From Cristatella mucedo (Eukaryota > Bryozoa > Phylactolaemata > Cristatellidae): a stretch of DNA of 64,000 nt. The notes under the pieces are model-generated. The model had not been told where the DNA came from and did not search any database. It saw nothing but the letters and a program-made list of their open reading frames with translations. Both the position numbers and the translations under genes were made by a program. This document shows positions 23,906-35,135 of the stretch, piece by piece. The stretch covers positions 1,101,913 to 1,165,912 of the forward strand of contig WPIO01000128.1 of the NCBI GenBank assembly GCA_009760855.2. Direction: 5' to 3'. How positions within the stretch are numbered: position 1 is the first letter of the stretch; each line of letters begins with the position of its first letter.

Positions 23906-25655
23906 GCGTCTTTTCTTTGGGAAATATAGATCCTTCGGTTGTATACATGGTCTCATATATTAATTTATAATCTCACTGGTACTACCTTCTGACCGCAGGC
24001 GTTCCGAATAAGTGCTCTCATCTGAAACAGTTTACGCGTCTTTTCTTTGGGAAACGTGTATCCTTTAGTGATATAAATAGTCTTATGAAATGCATTGTAA
24101 TCCAGCCAGAAGATTCTTCAAAACGCCGGCTTTCCGAGTAAATTATCTTTCCTGCTTAAACCATTCGAGCGTCTTTTCTTTATGAAATATATATCCTTCG
24201 GTTGTAGACGTAGTCCCATTTATTAATTTATAATCTTACTGGTACTACCTTCAGACCGCAGGCGTTCCGAATAAGTACTCTAATCTCAAACAGTTTAAGC
24301 GTCTTTTCTGCGGCAAATATGTATCCTTTAACGTTATAAATACTCTCACTAACTCAATAACTGTCTTACGGGTGGTACCTTTACACCGCAGGCGTCCCGT
24401 GTAAATTATCGCCTTTGCAAAATTCATGAATGCGTCTTGGGATCATTTACCCGATAAATAGTCTCATTTGGCAATGTGATACCTTTCTAGTAGTACCTTT
24501 CAAACGCCGCTGTCCCGAGTGAATCCACTCCACAAACCATTTACGGGTCTTTTCTTCCGGAAACGTATGTTCGTTATTGTTGCGATTAGTCTTAATAAGT
24601 ACTGCATTATTCAACTTGTCAATCCTTCAAACCGCAGGCGTTACGAGTAAGTTATCTAACTGCTATAACCATTTACACGTCTTTTCTTCGGAAAATATGC
24701 AGCCTTTAGTGTTATGCATTGTCTTATGAAATGCATTGTAATCCAGCTAAAAGATTCTTGAAAACGCCGGCGTTTCGAGTAAATTATCTTTGAGCTTAAA
24801 CTATTCGGGCGTCTTTTCTTTGAGAAATATTTATCCTTTAGTTGGATACATAGTCTCAATAAATTTGTATTATCTTACTTGTAGTATCTTCTAACCGCAG
24901 GCATTGTTACGTGCCGATTGTTACGTACCAGATATAAACTGACCCGATTTTTACGAGCCCGATTTATACGTACCCGATTATTAATTCCCCGATTATCACG
25001 TCCTCGATTAATACGTCCTCGATTATTAAGTACCCGATTGTGAAGTGCCCGATTATTACATACCCGATTATCACGTCACTGATTATTATGTGCCCGATTA
25101 ATACAAGCCCGATTACTACGTCTCCGAGTATTACGTCCGCGATTATTAGGTGCCCGATTAATACATACCAGATTATCACGTCACTGATTATTATCCGCCC
25201 GATTATTACGAGGCCGATTATCATGTCCCTGAATATTACGTCACCGATTATTACGTCTTCTATTATTACGGCACCGATTATTAGGTGGTCTATTATTTCA
25301 TAACTGATAATCACGTCACCGATTAGTATCTGCCCAAATAATACGAGCCCGATAAGAACATGCACCATTAGTACGTGTAATTATTTCGTACCCGATTATT
25401 ACGTACCTGATTACAACGGACTGAATTATTACGTTTTCGGTTATTTTATCCGATTAGTACGTACCCGGTTATTTCGAGCCCGAAGATTACCTATCCGAAT
25501 AATATGTCCCCGAGCACTACAAGCAACGGCAAGTCTATAAGACTTATTTGCATCTTCCGCTATCTAGTGCGGATTGCCGCCATCTTTCGCGATAACTGTA
25601 TGCTACGGGTAGCTGATGCGGATGGCATCGATCTTGCTCGATTTGCTTTTAGCTG
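23906..25655 (+). repeat. HOR unit 7 (7 monomers + M7, 1750 bp), recombinant
   Basis: M1, M6x, M1, M2, M3, a fused M4/M5, M6, then M7. At about 24630 the M4 sequence passes directly into the M5 tail (CAAACCGCAGGCGTTACGAG), so one monomer length is lost. M2 at ~24304 also switches to the second-block type. Confidence 0.84.
24903..25512. repeat. 15-bp minisatellite insert, unit 7 (one unit deleted)
   Basis: Lacks exactly one 15-bp unit (GACTATTACGTCCTC) near 25020. Tract lengths change in steps of the unit. Spacer 25513-25655 follows. Confidence 0.9.
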
Positions 25656-27552
25656 GCGTCTTTTCTTTAGGAAATATAGATCCTTCGGTTATATACATGG
25701 TCTCATTTATTAATTTATAATCTCACTGGTACTACCTTCTGACCGCAGGCCTTCCGAATAAGTGCTCTCATCTGAAACAGGTTACGCGTCTTTTCTTTGG
25801 GAAATGTGTATCCTTTAGTTATATAAATAGTCTTATGAAATGCATTGTAATCCACCCAGAAGATTCTTAAAAACGCCGGCATTCCGTGTAAATTATCTTT
25901 CCTACTTAAACCATTCGAGCGTCTTTTCTTTAGGAAATATATATCCTTCGGTTTTATACGTAGTCCCATTTATTAATTTATAATCTTACTGGTACTACCT
26001 TCAGACCGCAGGCGTTCCGAATAAGTACTCTCATCTCAAACAGTTTAAGCGTCTTTTCTGCGGCAAATATGTATCCTTTAATGTTATACTTAGCTTCCTT
26101 AAATCGATAATTATCTTTCCGGTAGCACCTTTAAACCGCAGGCGTCCTGCGTAAATTATCGCCTTTGCAAAAGTCATGAACGCGTCTTGGGATCATTTAC
26201 CCAATAAATAGTCTCGTTTGACAATGTATCACCTCTCTGGTCGTACCTTTCAAACGCCACTGTCCCGAGTAAACTCCCTCCTTAAACCATTTACGCGTCT
26301 TTCCTTCCGGAAACTATGTTCGTTATTGTTTAGATTAGTCTTAATAAGTACTGCATTATTCAACTTGTCAATCCTTCAAACCGCGGGCGTTCCGAGTAAG
26401 TTATCTTCCAAGCTATAACTATCTACGCGTCCTCTTTTCCAGAAATATAGATCCTTTAGTAACATATAAAGTCTCAATAAATGATTATCTCTCTTACTAG
26501 CTTTACATGTCAACCGCAGGCGTTACGAGTAAGTTATCTAACTGCTATAACCATTTACACGTCTTTTCTTCGGAAAATATGCAGCCTTTAGTGTTATACA
26601 TTGTCTTATGAAATGCATTGTAATCCAGCTAAAAGATTCTTGAAAACGCCGGCGTTTCGAGTAAATTATCTTTGAGCTTAAACTATTCGGGCGTCTTTTC
26701 TTTGAGAAATATTTATCCTTTAGTTGGATACATAGTCTCAATAAATTTGTATTATCTTACTTGTAGTATCTTCTAACCGCAGGCATTGTTACGTGCCGAT
26801 TGTTACGTACTAGATATCAACTGACCCGATTATTACGAGCCCGATTTATACGTACCCGATTATTAATTCCCCGATTATCACGTCCTCGATTAATACGTCC
26901 TTGACTATTACGTCCTCGATTATTAAGTACCCGATTGTGAAGTGCCCGATTATTACATACCCGATTATCACGTCACTGATTATTATGTGCCCGATTAATA
27001 CAAGCCCGATTACTACGTCTCCGAGTATTACGTCCGCGATTATTAGGTGCCCGATTAATACATACCAGATTATCACGTCACTGATTATTATCCGCCCGAT
27101 TATTACGAGGCCGATTATCATGTCCCTGAATATTACGTCACCGGCTATTACGTCTTCTATTATTACGGCACCGATTATTAGGTGGTCTATTATTTCATAA
27201 CTGATAATCACGTCACCGATTAGTATCTGCCCAAATAATACGAGCCCGATTGGAACGTGCCCCATTAGTACGTGTAATTAATTCGTATCCGATTATTACG
27301 TACCTGATTACAACGGACTGAATTATTACGTTTTCGGTTATTTTATCCGATTAGTACGTACCCGATTATTTCGAGCCCGATGATTACCTATCCGAATAAT
27401 ATGTCCCCGAGCACTACAAGCAACGGCAAGTCTATAAGACTTATTTGCATCTTCCGCTATCTAGTGCGGATTGCCGCCATCTTTTGCGATAACTGTATGC
27501 TACGGGTAGCTGATGCGGATGGCATCGATCTTGCCCGATTTGCCTTTAGCTG
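25656..27552 (+). repeat. HOR unit 8 (8 monomers + M7, 1897 bp)
   Basis: M1-M6x dimer, one six-monomer block and M7. This is the short 6+1 plan plus the dimer. Confidence 0.86.
26785..27409. repeat. 15-bp minisatellite insert, unit 8
   Basis: First copy with the core variants TACTAGATATC and GTCCTTGACTATT. Private changes are ACCGGCTATTACG and TAATTAATTCG. Spacer 27410-27552 follows. Confidence 0.9.
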
Positions 27553-30227
27553 GCGTCTTTTCTTTAGGAAATATATATCCTTCGGTTGTATACATGGTCT
27601 CATTTATTAATTTATAATCTCACTGGTACTACCTTCTGACCGCAGGCGTTCCGAATAAGTGATCTCATCTAAAACAGTTTACGCGTCTTTTCTTTGGGAA
27701 ATGTGTATCCTTTAGTGAGATAAATAGTCTTATGAAATGCATTGTAATCCAGCCAGAAGATTCTTTAAAACGCCGGCATTCCGAGTAAATTATCTTTCCT
27801 GCTTAAACCATTCGAGCGTCTTTTCTTTAGGAAATATATATCCTTCGGTTGTATGCGTAGTCCCATTTAATAATTCATAATCTTACTGGTACTACCTTCA
27901 GACCGCAGGCGTTCCGAACAAGTACTCTCATCTTAAACAGTTTAAGCGTCTTTTCTGCGGCAAACATGTATCCTTTAATGTTATACTTAGCTTCCTTAAA
28001 TCAATAATTATCTTTCCGGTAGCACCTTTAAACCGCAGGCGTCCCGCGTAAATTATCGCCTTTGCAAAAGTCATAAACGCGTCTTGGGATCATTTGCCCA
28101 ATAAATAGTCTCGTTTGACAATGTATTACCTTACTGGTTGTACCTTTCAAACGCCGCTGTCCCGAGTAAATCCCCTCCTCAAACCATTTACGCGTCTTTC
28201 CTTCCGGAAACGTATATTCGTTATTGTTACGATTAGTCTTAATAAGTACTGCATTATTCAACTTGTCAATCCTTCAAACCGCCGGCGTTTCGAGTAAGTT
28301 ATCATCCATGCTATAACTATATACGCGTCCTATTTTCCAGAAATATAAATCCTTTACTATAATATAAATGGTCTCAATAAATGACTATATTTCTTACTAG
28401 CTTTACCTCTAACCGCAGGCATTTCCGAGTAAATTTATCTAACTGCTATAACCATTTACGCGTCTTTTCTTCGGGAATTATGCGTCCTTTAGTGTAATAA
28501 ATAGTCTTATGAAATTTATTGTAATCCAGCTAGAAGATTCGTCTAAACACAGGCTTCCTGAGTAAATTAACTTTACTGCTTAAACCATTCGAGCGTCATT
28601 TCTTTAGAAAATATATATCCTTCGGGTATATTCGTAGTCTCATTTATAAATTTAAAATCTTACTGGTACTACCTTCCGACCGCAGGCGTTCCGAATAAGT
28701 ACTCTCACCTCAAACAGTTTACGCGTCTTTTCTGCGGCAAATATGTATCCTTTAACATTATAAATACTCTCACTAACTCAATAACTGTCTTACGGGTAGT
28801 ACCTTTACACCGCAGGCGTCCCGTGTAAATTATCGCCTTTGCAAAATTCATGAATGCGTCTTGGGATCATTTACCCGATAAATAGTCTCATTTGGCAATG
28901 TGATACCTTTCTAGTAGTACCTTTCAAACGCCGCTGTCCCGAGTGAATCCACTCCACAAACCATTTACGGGTCTTTTCTTCCGGAAACGTATGTTCGTTA
29001 TTGTTGCGATTAGTCTTAATAAGTACTGCATTATTCAACTTGTCAATCCTTCAAACCGCGGGCGTTCCGAGTAAGTTATCTTCCAAGCTATAACTATCTA
29101 CGCGTCCTCTTTTCCAGAAATATAGATCCTTTAGTAACATATAAAGTCTCAATAAATGATTATCTCTCTTACTAGCTTTACATGTCAACCGCAGGCGTTA
29201 CGAGTAAGTTATCTAACTGCTATAACCATTTACACGTCTTTTCTTCGGAAAATATGCAGCCTTTAGTGTTATACATTGTCTTATGAAATGCATTGTAATC
29301 CAGCTAAAAGATTCTTGAAAACGCCGGCGTTTCGAGTAAATTATCTTTGAGCTTAAACTATTCGGGCGTCTTTTCTTTGAGAAATATTTATCCTTTAGTT
29401 GGATACATAGTCTCAATAAATTTGTATTATCTTACTTGTAGTATCTTCTAACCGCAGGCATTGTTACGTGCCGATTGTTACGTACTAGATATCAACTGAC
29501 CCGATTATTACGAGCCCGATTTATACGTACCCGATTATTAATTCCCCGATTATCACGTCCTCGATTAATACGTCCTTGACTATTACGTCCTCGATTATTA
29601 AGTACCCGATTGTGAAGTGCCCGATTATTACATACCCGATTATCACGTCACTGATTATTATGTGCCCGATTAATACAAGCCCGATTACTACGTCTCCGAG
29701 TATTACGTCCGCGATTATTAGGTGCCCGATTAATACATACCAGATTATCACGTCACTGATTATTATCCGCCCGATTATTACGAGGCCGATTATCATGTCC
29801 CTGAATATTACGTCACCGATTATTACGTCTTCTATTATTACGGCACCGATTATTAGGTGGTCTATTATTTCATAACTGATAATCACGTCACCGATTAGTA
29901 TCTGCCCAAATAATACGAGCCCGATTGGAACGTGCCCCATTAGTACGTGTAATTATTTCGTATCCGATTATTACGTACCTGATTACAACGGACTGAATTA
30001 TCACGTTTTCGGTTATTTTATCCGATTAGTACGTACCCGATTATTTCGAGCCCGATGATTACCTATCCGAATAATATGTCCCCGAGCACTACAAGCAACG
30101 GCAAGTCTATAAGACTTATTTGCATCTTCCGCTATCTAGTGCGGATTGCCGCCATCTTTTGCGATAACTGTATGCTACGGGTAGCTGATGCGGATGGCAT
30201 CGATCTTGCCCGATTTGCCTTTAGCTG
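27553..30227 (+). repeat. HOR unit 9 (14 monomers + M7, 2675 bp)
   Basis: Last unit with the M1-M6x dimer. Its insert already has the core form (GAATTATCACG after the tract), so it is transitional between the variable edge and the uniform core. Confidence 0.86.
29460..30084. repeat. 15-bp minisatellite insert, unit 9
   Basis: Core-type tract. Spacer 30085-30227 carries TTGCCCGATTT, where the first seven units have TTGCTCGATTT. Confidence 0.9.
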
Positions 30228-31095
30228 GCGTCTTTTCTTTAGGAAATATATATCCTTCGGGTTTTATACGTAGTCCCATTTATTAATTTATAATCTTACT
30301 GGTACTACCTTCAGACCGCAGGCGTTCCGAATAAGTACTCTCATCTCAAACAGTTTAAGCGTCTTTTCTGCGGCAAATATGTATCCATTAATGTTATACT
30401 TAGCTTCCTTAAATCAATAATTATCTTTCCTTTAGCACCTTTAAACCGCAGGCGTCCTGCGTAAATTATCGCCTTTGCAAAAGTCATGAACGCGTCTTGG
30501 GATCATTTACCCAATAAATAGTCTCGTTTGACAATGTATTACCTTTCTGGTACTACCTTTCAAACGCCGCTTTCCCGAGTAAATCCCCTCCTCAAACCAT
30601 TTACGCGTCTTTCCTTCCGGAAACGTATGTTCGTTATTGTTTAGATTAGTCTTAATAAGTACTGCATTATTCAACTTGTCAATCCTTCAAACCGCGGGCG
30701 TTCCGAGTAAGTTATCTTCCAAGCTATAACTATCTACGCGTCCTCTTTTCCAGAAATATAGATCCTTTAGTAACATATAAAGTCTCAATAAATGATTATC
30801 TCTCTTACTAGCTTTACATGTCAACCGCAGGCGTTACGAGTAAGTTATCTAACTGCTATAACCATTTACACGTCTTTTCTTCGGAAAATATGCAGCCTTT
30901 AGTGTTATGCATTGTCTTATGAAATGCATTGTAATCCAGCTAAAAGATTCTTGAAAACGCCGGCGTTTCGAGTAAATTATCTTTGAGCTTAAACTATTCG
31001 GGCGTCTTTTCTTTGAGAAATATTTATCCTTTAGTTGGATACATAGTCTCACTAAATTTGTATTATCTTACTTGTAGTATCTTCTAACCGCAGGC

Positions 31096-31720
31096 ATTGT
31101 TACGTGCCGATTGTTACGTACTAGATATCAACTGACCCGATTATTACGAGCCCGATTTATACGTACCCGATTATTAATTCCCCGATTATCACGTCCTCGA
31201 TTAATACGTCCTTGACTATTACGTCCTCGATTATTAAGTACCCGATTGTGAAGTGCCCGATTATTACATACCCGATTATCACGTCACTGATTATTATGTG
31301 CCCGATTAATACAAGCCCGATTACTACGTCTCCGAGTATTACGTCCGCGATTATTAGGTGCCCGATTAATACATACCAGATTATCACGTCACTGATTATT
31401 ATCCGCCCGATTATTACGAGGCCGATTATCATGTCCCTGAATATTACGTCACCGATTATTACGTCTTCTATTATTACGGCACCGATTATTAGGTGGTCTA
31501 TTATTTCATAACTGATAATCACGTCACCGATTAGTATCTGCCCAAATAATACGAGCCCGATTGGAACGTGCCCCATTAGTACGTGTAATTATTTCGTATC
31601 CGATTATTACGTACCTGATTACAACGGACTGAATTATCACGTTTTCGGTTATTTTATCCGATTAGTACGTACCCGATTATTTCGAGCCCGATGATTACCT
31701 ATCCGAATAATATGTCCCCG
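31096..31720. repeat. 15-bp minisatellite insert, unit 10
   Basis: About 41.7 units, of which CCCGATTATTACGAG, CCCGATTATCACGTC and CCCGATTAATACAAG are typical. It replaces the last ~36 bp of M7 after AACCGCAGGC. Frames stay open on both strands (99 codons plus, 139 minus) because the 15-bp unit has no stop codon in those frames. The Ile/Val-rich products resemble no family I know. Confidence 0.93.
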
Positions 31721-31863
31721 AGCACTACAAGCAACGGCAAGTCTATAAGACTTATTTGCATCTTCCGCTATCTAGTGCGGATTGCCGCCATCTTTTGCGA
31801 TAACTGTATGCTACGGGTAGCTGATGCGGATGGCATCGATCTTGCCCGATTTGCCTTTAGCTG
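31721..31863. other. 143-bp spacer of the M7 insert (described for unit 10)
   Basis: Non-repetitive segment present once per HOR, from AGCACTACAAGCAACGGC to CCTTTAGCTG. It has small inverted repeats: AAGTCT-ATA-AGACTT (31739-31753), CCGC/GCGG (31765-31780) and GATGC-GGATG-GCATC (31823-31837). A 76-codon frame crosses it into M1 (31691-31921), but differences between edge and core copies mostly change amino acids, so selection for protein is not evident. Origin unknown. Confidence 0.75.
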
Positions 31864-33498
31864 GCGTCTTTTCTTTAGGAAATATATATCCTTCGGTTTT
31901 ATACGTAGTCCCATTTATTAATTTATAATCTTACTGGTACTACCTTCAGACCGCAGGCGTTCCGAATAAGTACTCTCATCTCAAACAGTTTAAGCGTCTT
32001 TTCTGCGGCAAATATGTATCCATTAATGTTATACTTAGCTTCCTTAAATCAATAATTATCTTTCCTTTAGCACCTTTAAACCGCAGGCGTCCTGCGTAAA
32101 TTATCGCCTTTGCAAAAGTCATGAACGCGTCTTGGGATCATTTACCCAATAAATAGTCTCGTTTGACAATGTATTACCTTTCTGGTACTACCTTTCAAAC
32201 GCCGCTTTCCCGAGTAAATCCCCTCCTCAAACCATTTACGCGTCTTTCCTTCCGGAAACGTATGTTCGTTATTGTTTAGATTAGTCTTAATAAGTACTGC
32301 ATTATTCAACTTGTCAATCCTTCAAACCGCGGGCGTTCCGAGTAAGTTATCTTCCAAGCTATAACTATCTACGCGTCCTCTTTTCCAGAAATATAGATCC
32401 TTTAGTAACATATAAAGTCTCAATAAATGATTATCTCTCTTACTAGCTTTACATGTCAACCGCAGGCGTTACGAGTAAGTTATCTAACTGCTATAACCAT
32501 TTACACGTCTTTTCTTCGGAAAATATGCAGCCTTTAGTGTTATGCATTGTCTTATGAAATGCATTGTAATCCAGCTAAAAGATTCTTGAAAACGCCGGCG
32601 TTTCGAGTAAATTATCTTTGAGCTTAAACTATTCGGGCGTCTTTTCTTTGAGAAATATTTATCCTTTAGTTGGATACATAGTCTCACTAAATTTGTATTA
32701 TCTTACTTGTAGTATCTTCTAACCGCAGGCATTGTTACGTGCCGATTGTTACGTACTAGATATCAACTGACCCGATTATTACGAGCCCGATTTATACGTA
32801 CCCGATTATTAATTCCCCGATTATCACGTCCTCGATTAATACGTCCTTGACTATTACGTCCTCGATTATTAAGTACCCGATTGTGAAGTGCCCGATTATT
32901 ACATACCCGATTATCACGTCACTGATTATTATGTGCCCGATTAATACAAGCCCGATTACTACGTCTCCGAGTATTACGTCCGCGATTATTAGGTGCCCGA
33001 TTAATACATACCAGATTATCACGTCACTGATTATTATCCGCCCGATTATTACGAGGCCGATTATCATGTCCCTGAATATTACGTCACCGATTATTACGTC
33101 TTCTATTATTACGGCACCGATTATTAGGTGGTCTATTATTTCATAACTGATAATCACGTCACCGATTAGTATCTGCCCAAATAATACGAGCCCGATTGGA
33201 ACGTGCCCCATTAGTACGTGTAATTATTTCGTATCCGATTATTACGTACCTGATTACAACGGACTGAATTATCACGTTTTCGGTTATTTTATCCGATTAG
33301 TACGTACCCGATTATTTCGAGCCCGATGATTACCTATCCGAATAATATGTCCCCGAGCACTACAAGCAACGGCAAGTCTATAAGACTTATTTGCATCTTC
33401 CGCTATCTAGTGCGGATTGCCGCCATCTTTTGCGATAACTGTATGCTACGGGTAGCTGATGCGGATGGCATCGATCTTGCCCGATTTGCCTTTAGCTG
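31864..33498 (+). repeat. HOR unit 11, reference short unit (6 monomers + M7, 1635 bp)
   Basis: Monomer starts at 31864, 31994, 32127, 32240, 32373, 32505 and 32637 (M7). M1-M4 have first-block diagnostics (GTTTAGATTAG in M4) and M5-M6 have second-block diagnostics (TTTAGTAACAT in M5), so the unit is a long unit that lost 773 bp between about 32281 and 32401. Confidence 0.93.
32731..33355. repeat. 15-bp minisatellite insert, unit 11
   Basis: Indistinguishable by eye from the unit 10 tract. Spacer 33356-33498 follows. Confidence 0.92.
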
Positions 33499-35135
33499 GC
33501 GTCTTTTCTTTAGGAAATATATATCCTTCGGTTTTATACGTAGTCCCATTTATTAATTTATAATCTTACTGGTACTACCTTCAGACCGCAGGCGTTCCGA
33601 ATAAGTACTCTCATCTCAAACAGTTTAAGCGTCTTTTCTGCGGCAAATATGTATCCATTAATGTTATACTTAGCTTCCTTAAATCAATAATTATCTTTCC
33701 TTTAGCACCTTTAAACCGCAGGCGTCCTGCGTAAATTATCGCCTTTGCAAAAGTCATGAACGCGTCTTGGGATCATTTACCCAATAAATAGTCTCGTTTG
33801 ACAATGTATTACCTTTCTGGTACTACCTTTCAAACGCCGCTTTCCCGAGTAAATCCCCTCCTCAAACCATTTACGCGTCTTTCCTTCCGGAAACGTATGT
33901 TCGTTATTGTTTAGATTAGTCTTAATAAGTACTGCATTATTCAACTTGTCAATCCTTCAAACCGCGGGCGTTCCGAGTAAGTTATCTTCCAAGCTATAAC
34001 TATCTACGCGTCCTCTTTTCCAGAAATATAGATCCTTTAGTAACATATAAAGTCTCAATAAATGATTATCTCTCTTACTAGCTTTACATGTCAACCGCAG
34101 GCGTTACGAGTAAGTTATCTAACTGCTATAACCATTTACACGTCTTTTCTTCGGAAAATATGCAGCCTTTAGTGTTATACATTGTCTTATGAAATGCATT
34201 GTAATCCAGCTAAAAGATTCTTGAAAACGCCGGCGTTTCGAGTAAATTATCTTTGAGCTTAAACTATTCGGGCGTCTTTTCTTTGAGAAATATTTATCCT
34301 TTAGTTGGATACATAGTCTCAATAAATTTGTATTATCTTACTTGTAGTATCTTCTAACCGCAGGCATTGTTACGTGCCGATTGTTACGTACTAGATATCA
34401 ACTGACCCGATTATTACGAGCCCGATTTATACGTACCCGATTATTAATTCCCCGATTATCACGTCCTCGATTAATACGTCCTTGACTATTACGTCCTCGA
34501 TTATTAAGTACCCGATTGTGAAGTGCCCGATTATTACATACCCGATTATCACGTCACTGATTATTATGTGCCCGATTAATACAAGCCCGATTACTACGTC
34601 TCCGAGTATTACGTCCGCGATTATTAGGTGCCCGATTAATACATACCAGATTATCACGTCACTGATTATTATCCGCCCGATTATTACGAGGCCGATTATC
34701 ATGTCCCTGAATATTACGTCACCGATTATTACGTCTTCTATTATTACGGCACCGATTATTAGGTGGTCTATTATTTCATAACTGATAATCACGTCACCGA
34801 TTAGTATCTGCCCAAATAATACGAGCCCGATTGGAACGTGCCCCATTAGTACGTGTAATTATTTCGTATCCGATTATTACGTACCTGATTACAACGGACT
34901 GAATTATCACGTTTTCGGTTATTTTATCCGATTAGTACGTACCCGATTATTTCGAGCCCGATGATTACCTATCCGAATAATATGTCCCCGAGCACTACAA
35001 GCAACGGCAAGTCTATAAGACTTATTTGCATCTTCCGCTATCTAGTGCGGATTGCCGCCATCTTTTGCGATAACTGTATGCTACGGGTAGCTGATGCGGA
35101 TGGCATCGATCTTGCCCGATTTTTGCCTTTAGCTG
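33499..35135 (+). repeat. HOR unit 12 (6 + M7, 1637 bp)
   Basis: Third short unit in a row. The two extra bases are T's in the spacer (GATTTTTGCC near 35120). M6 reads TTATACATTG, whereas units 10 and 11 read TTATGCATTG. Confidence 0.92.
34366..34990. repeat. 15-bp minisatellite insert, unit 12
   Basis: Core-type tract. Spacer 34991-35135 carries the TT insertion. Confidence 0.92.

Larger units (their letters stand above)
30228..31863 (+). repeat. HOR unit 10 (6 monomers + M7, 1636 bp)
   Basis: First unit without the dimer. Its M1 joins the head of a dimer-type M1 to the tail of a block-type M1, with an extra G at the joint (CTTCGGGTTTTATACG, 30259-30261). Confidence 0.88.
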
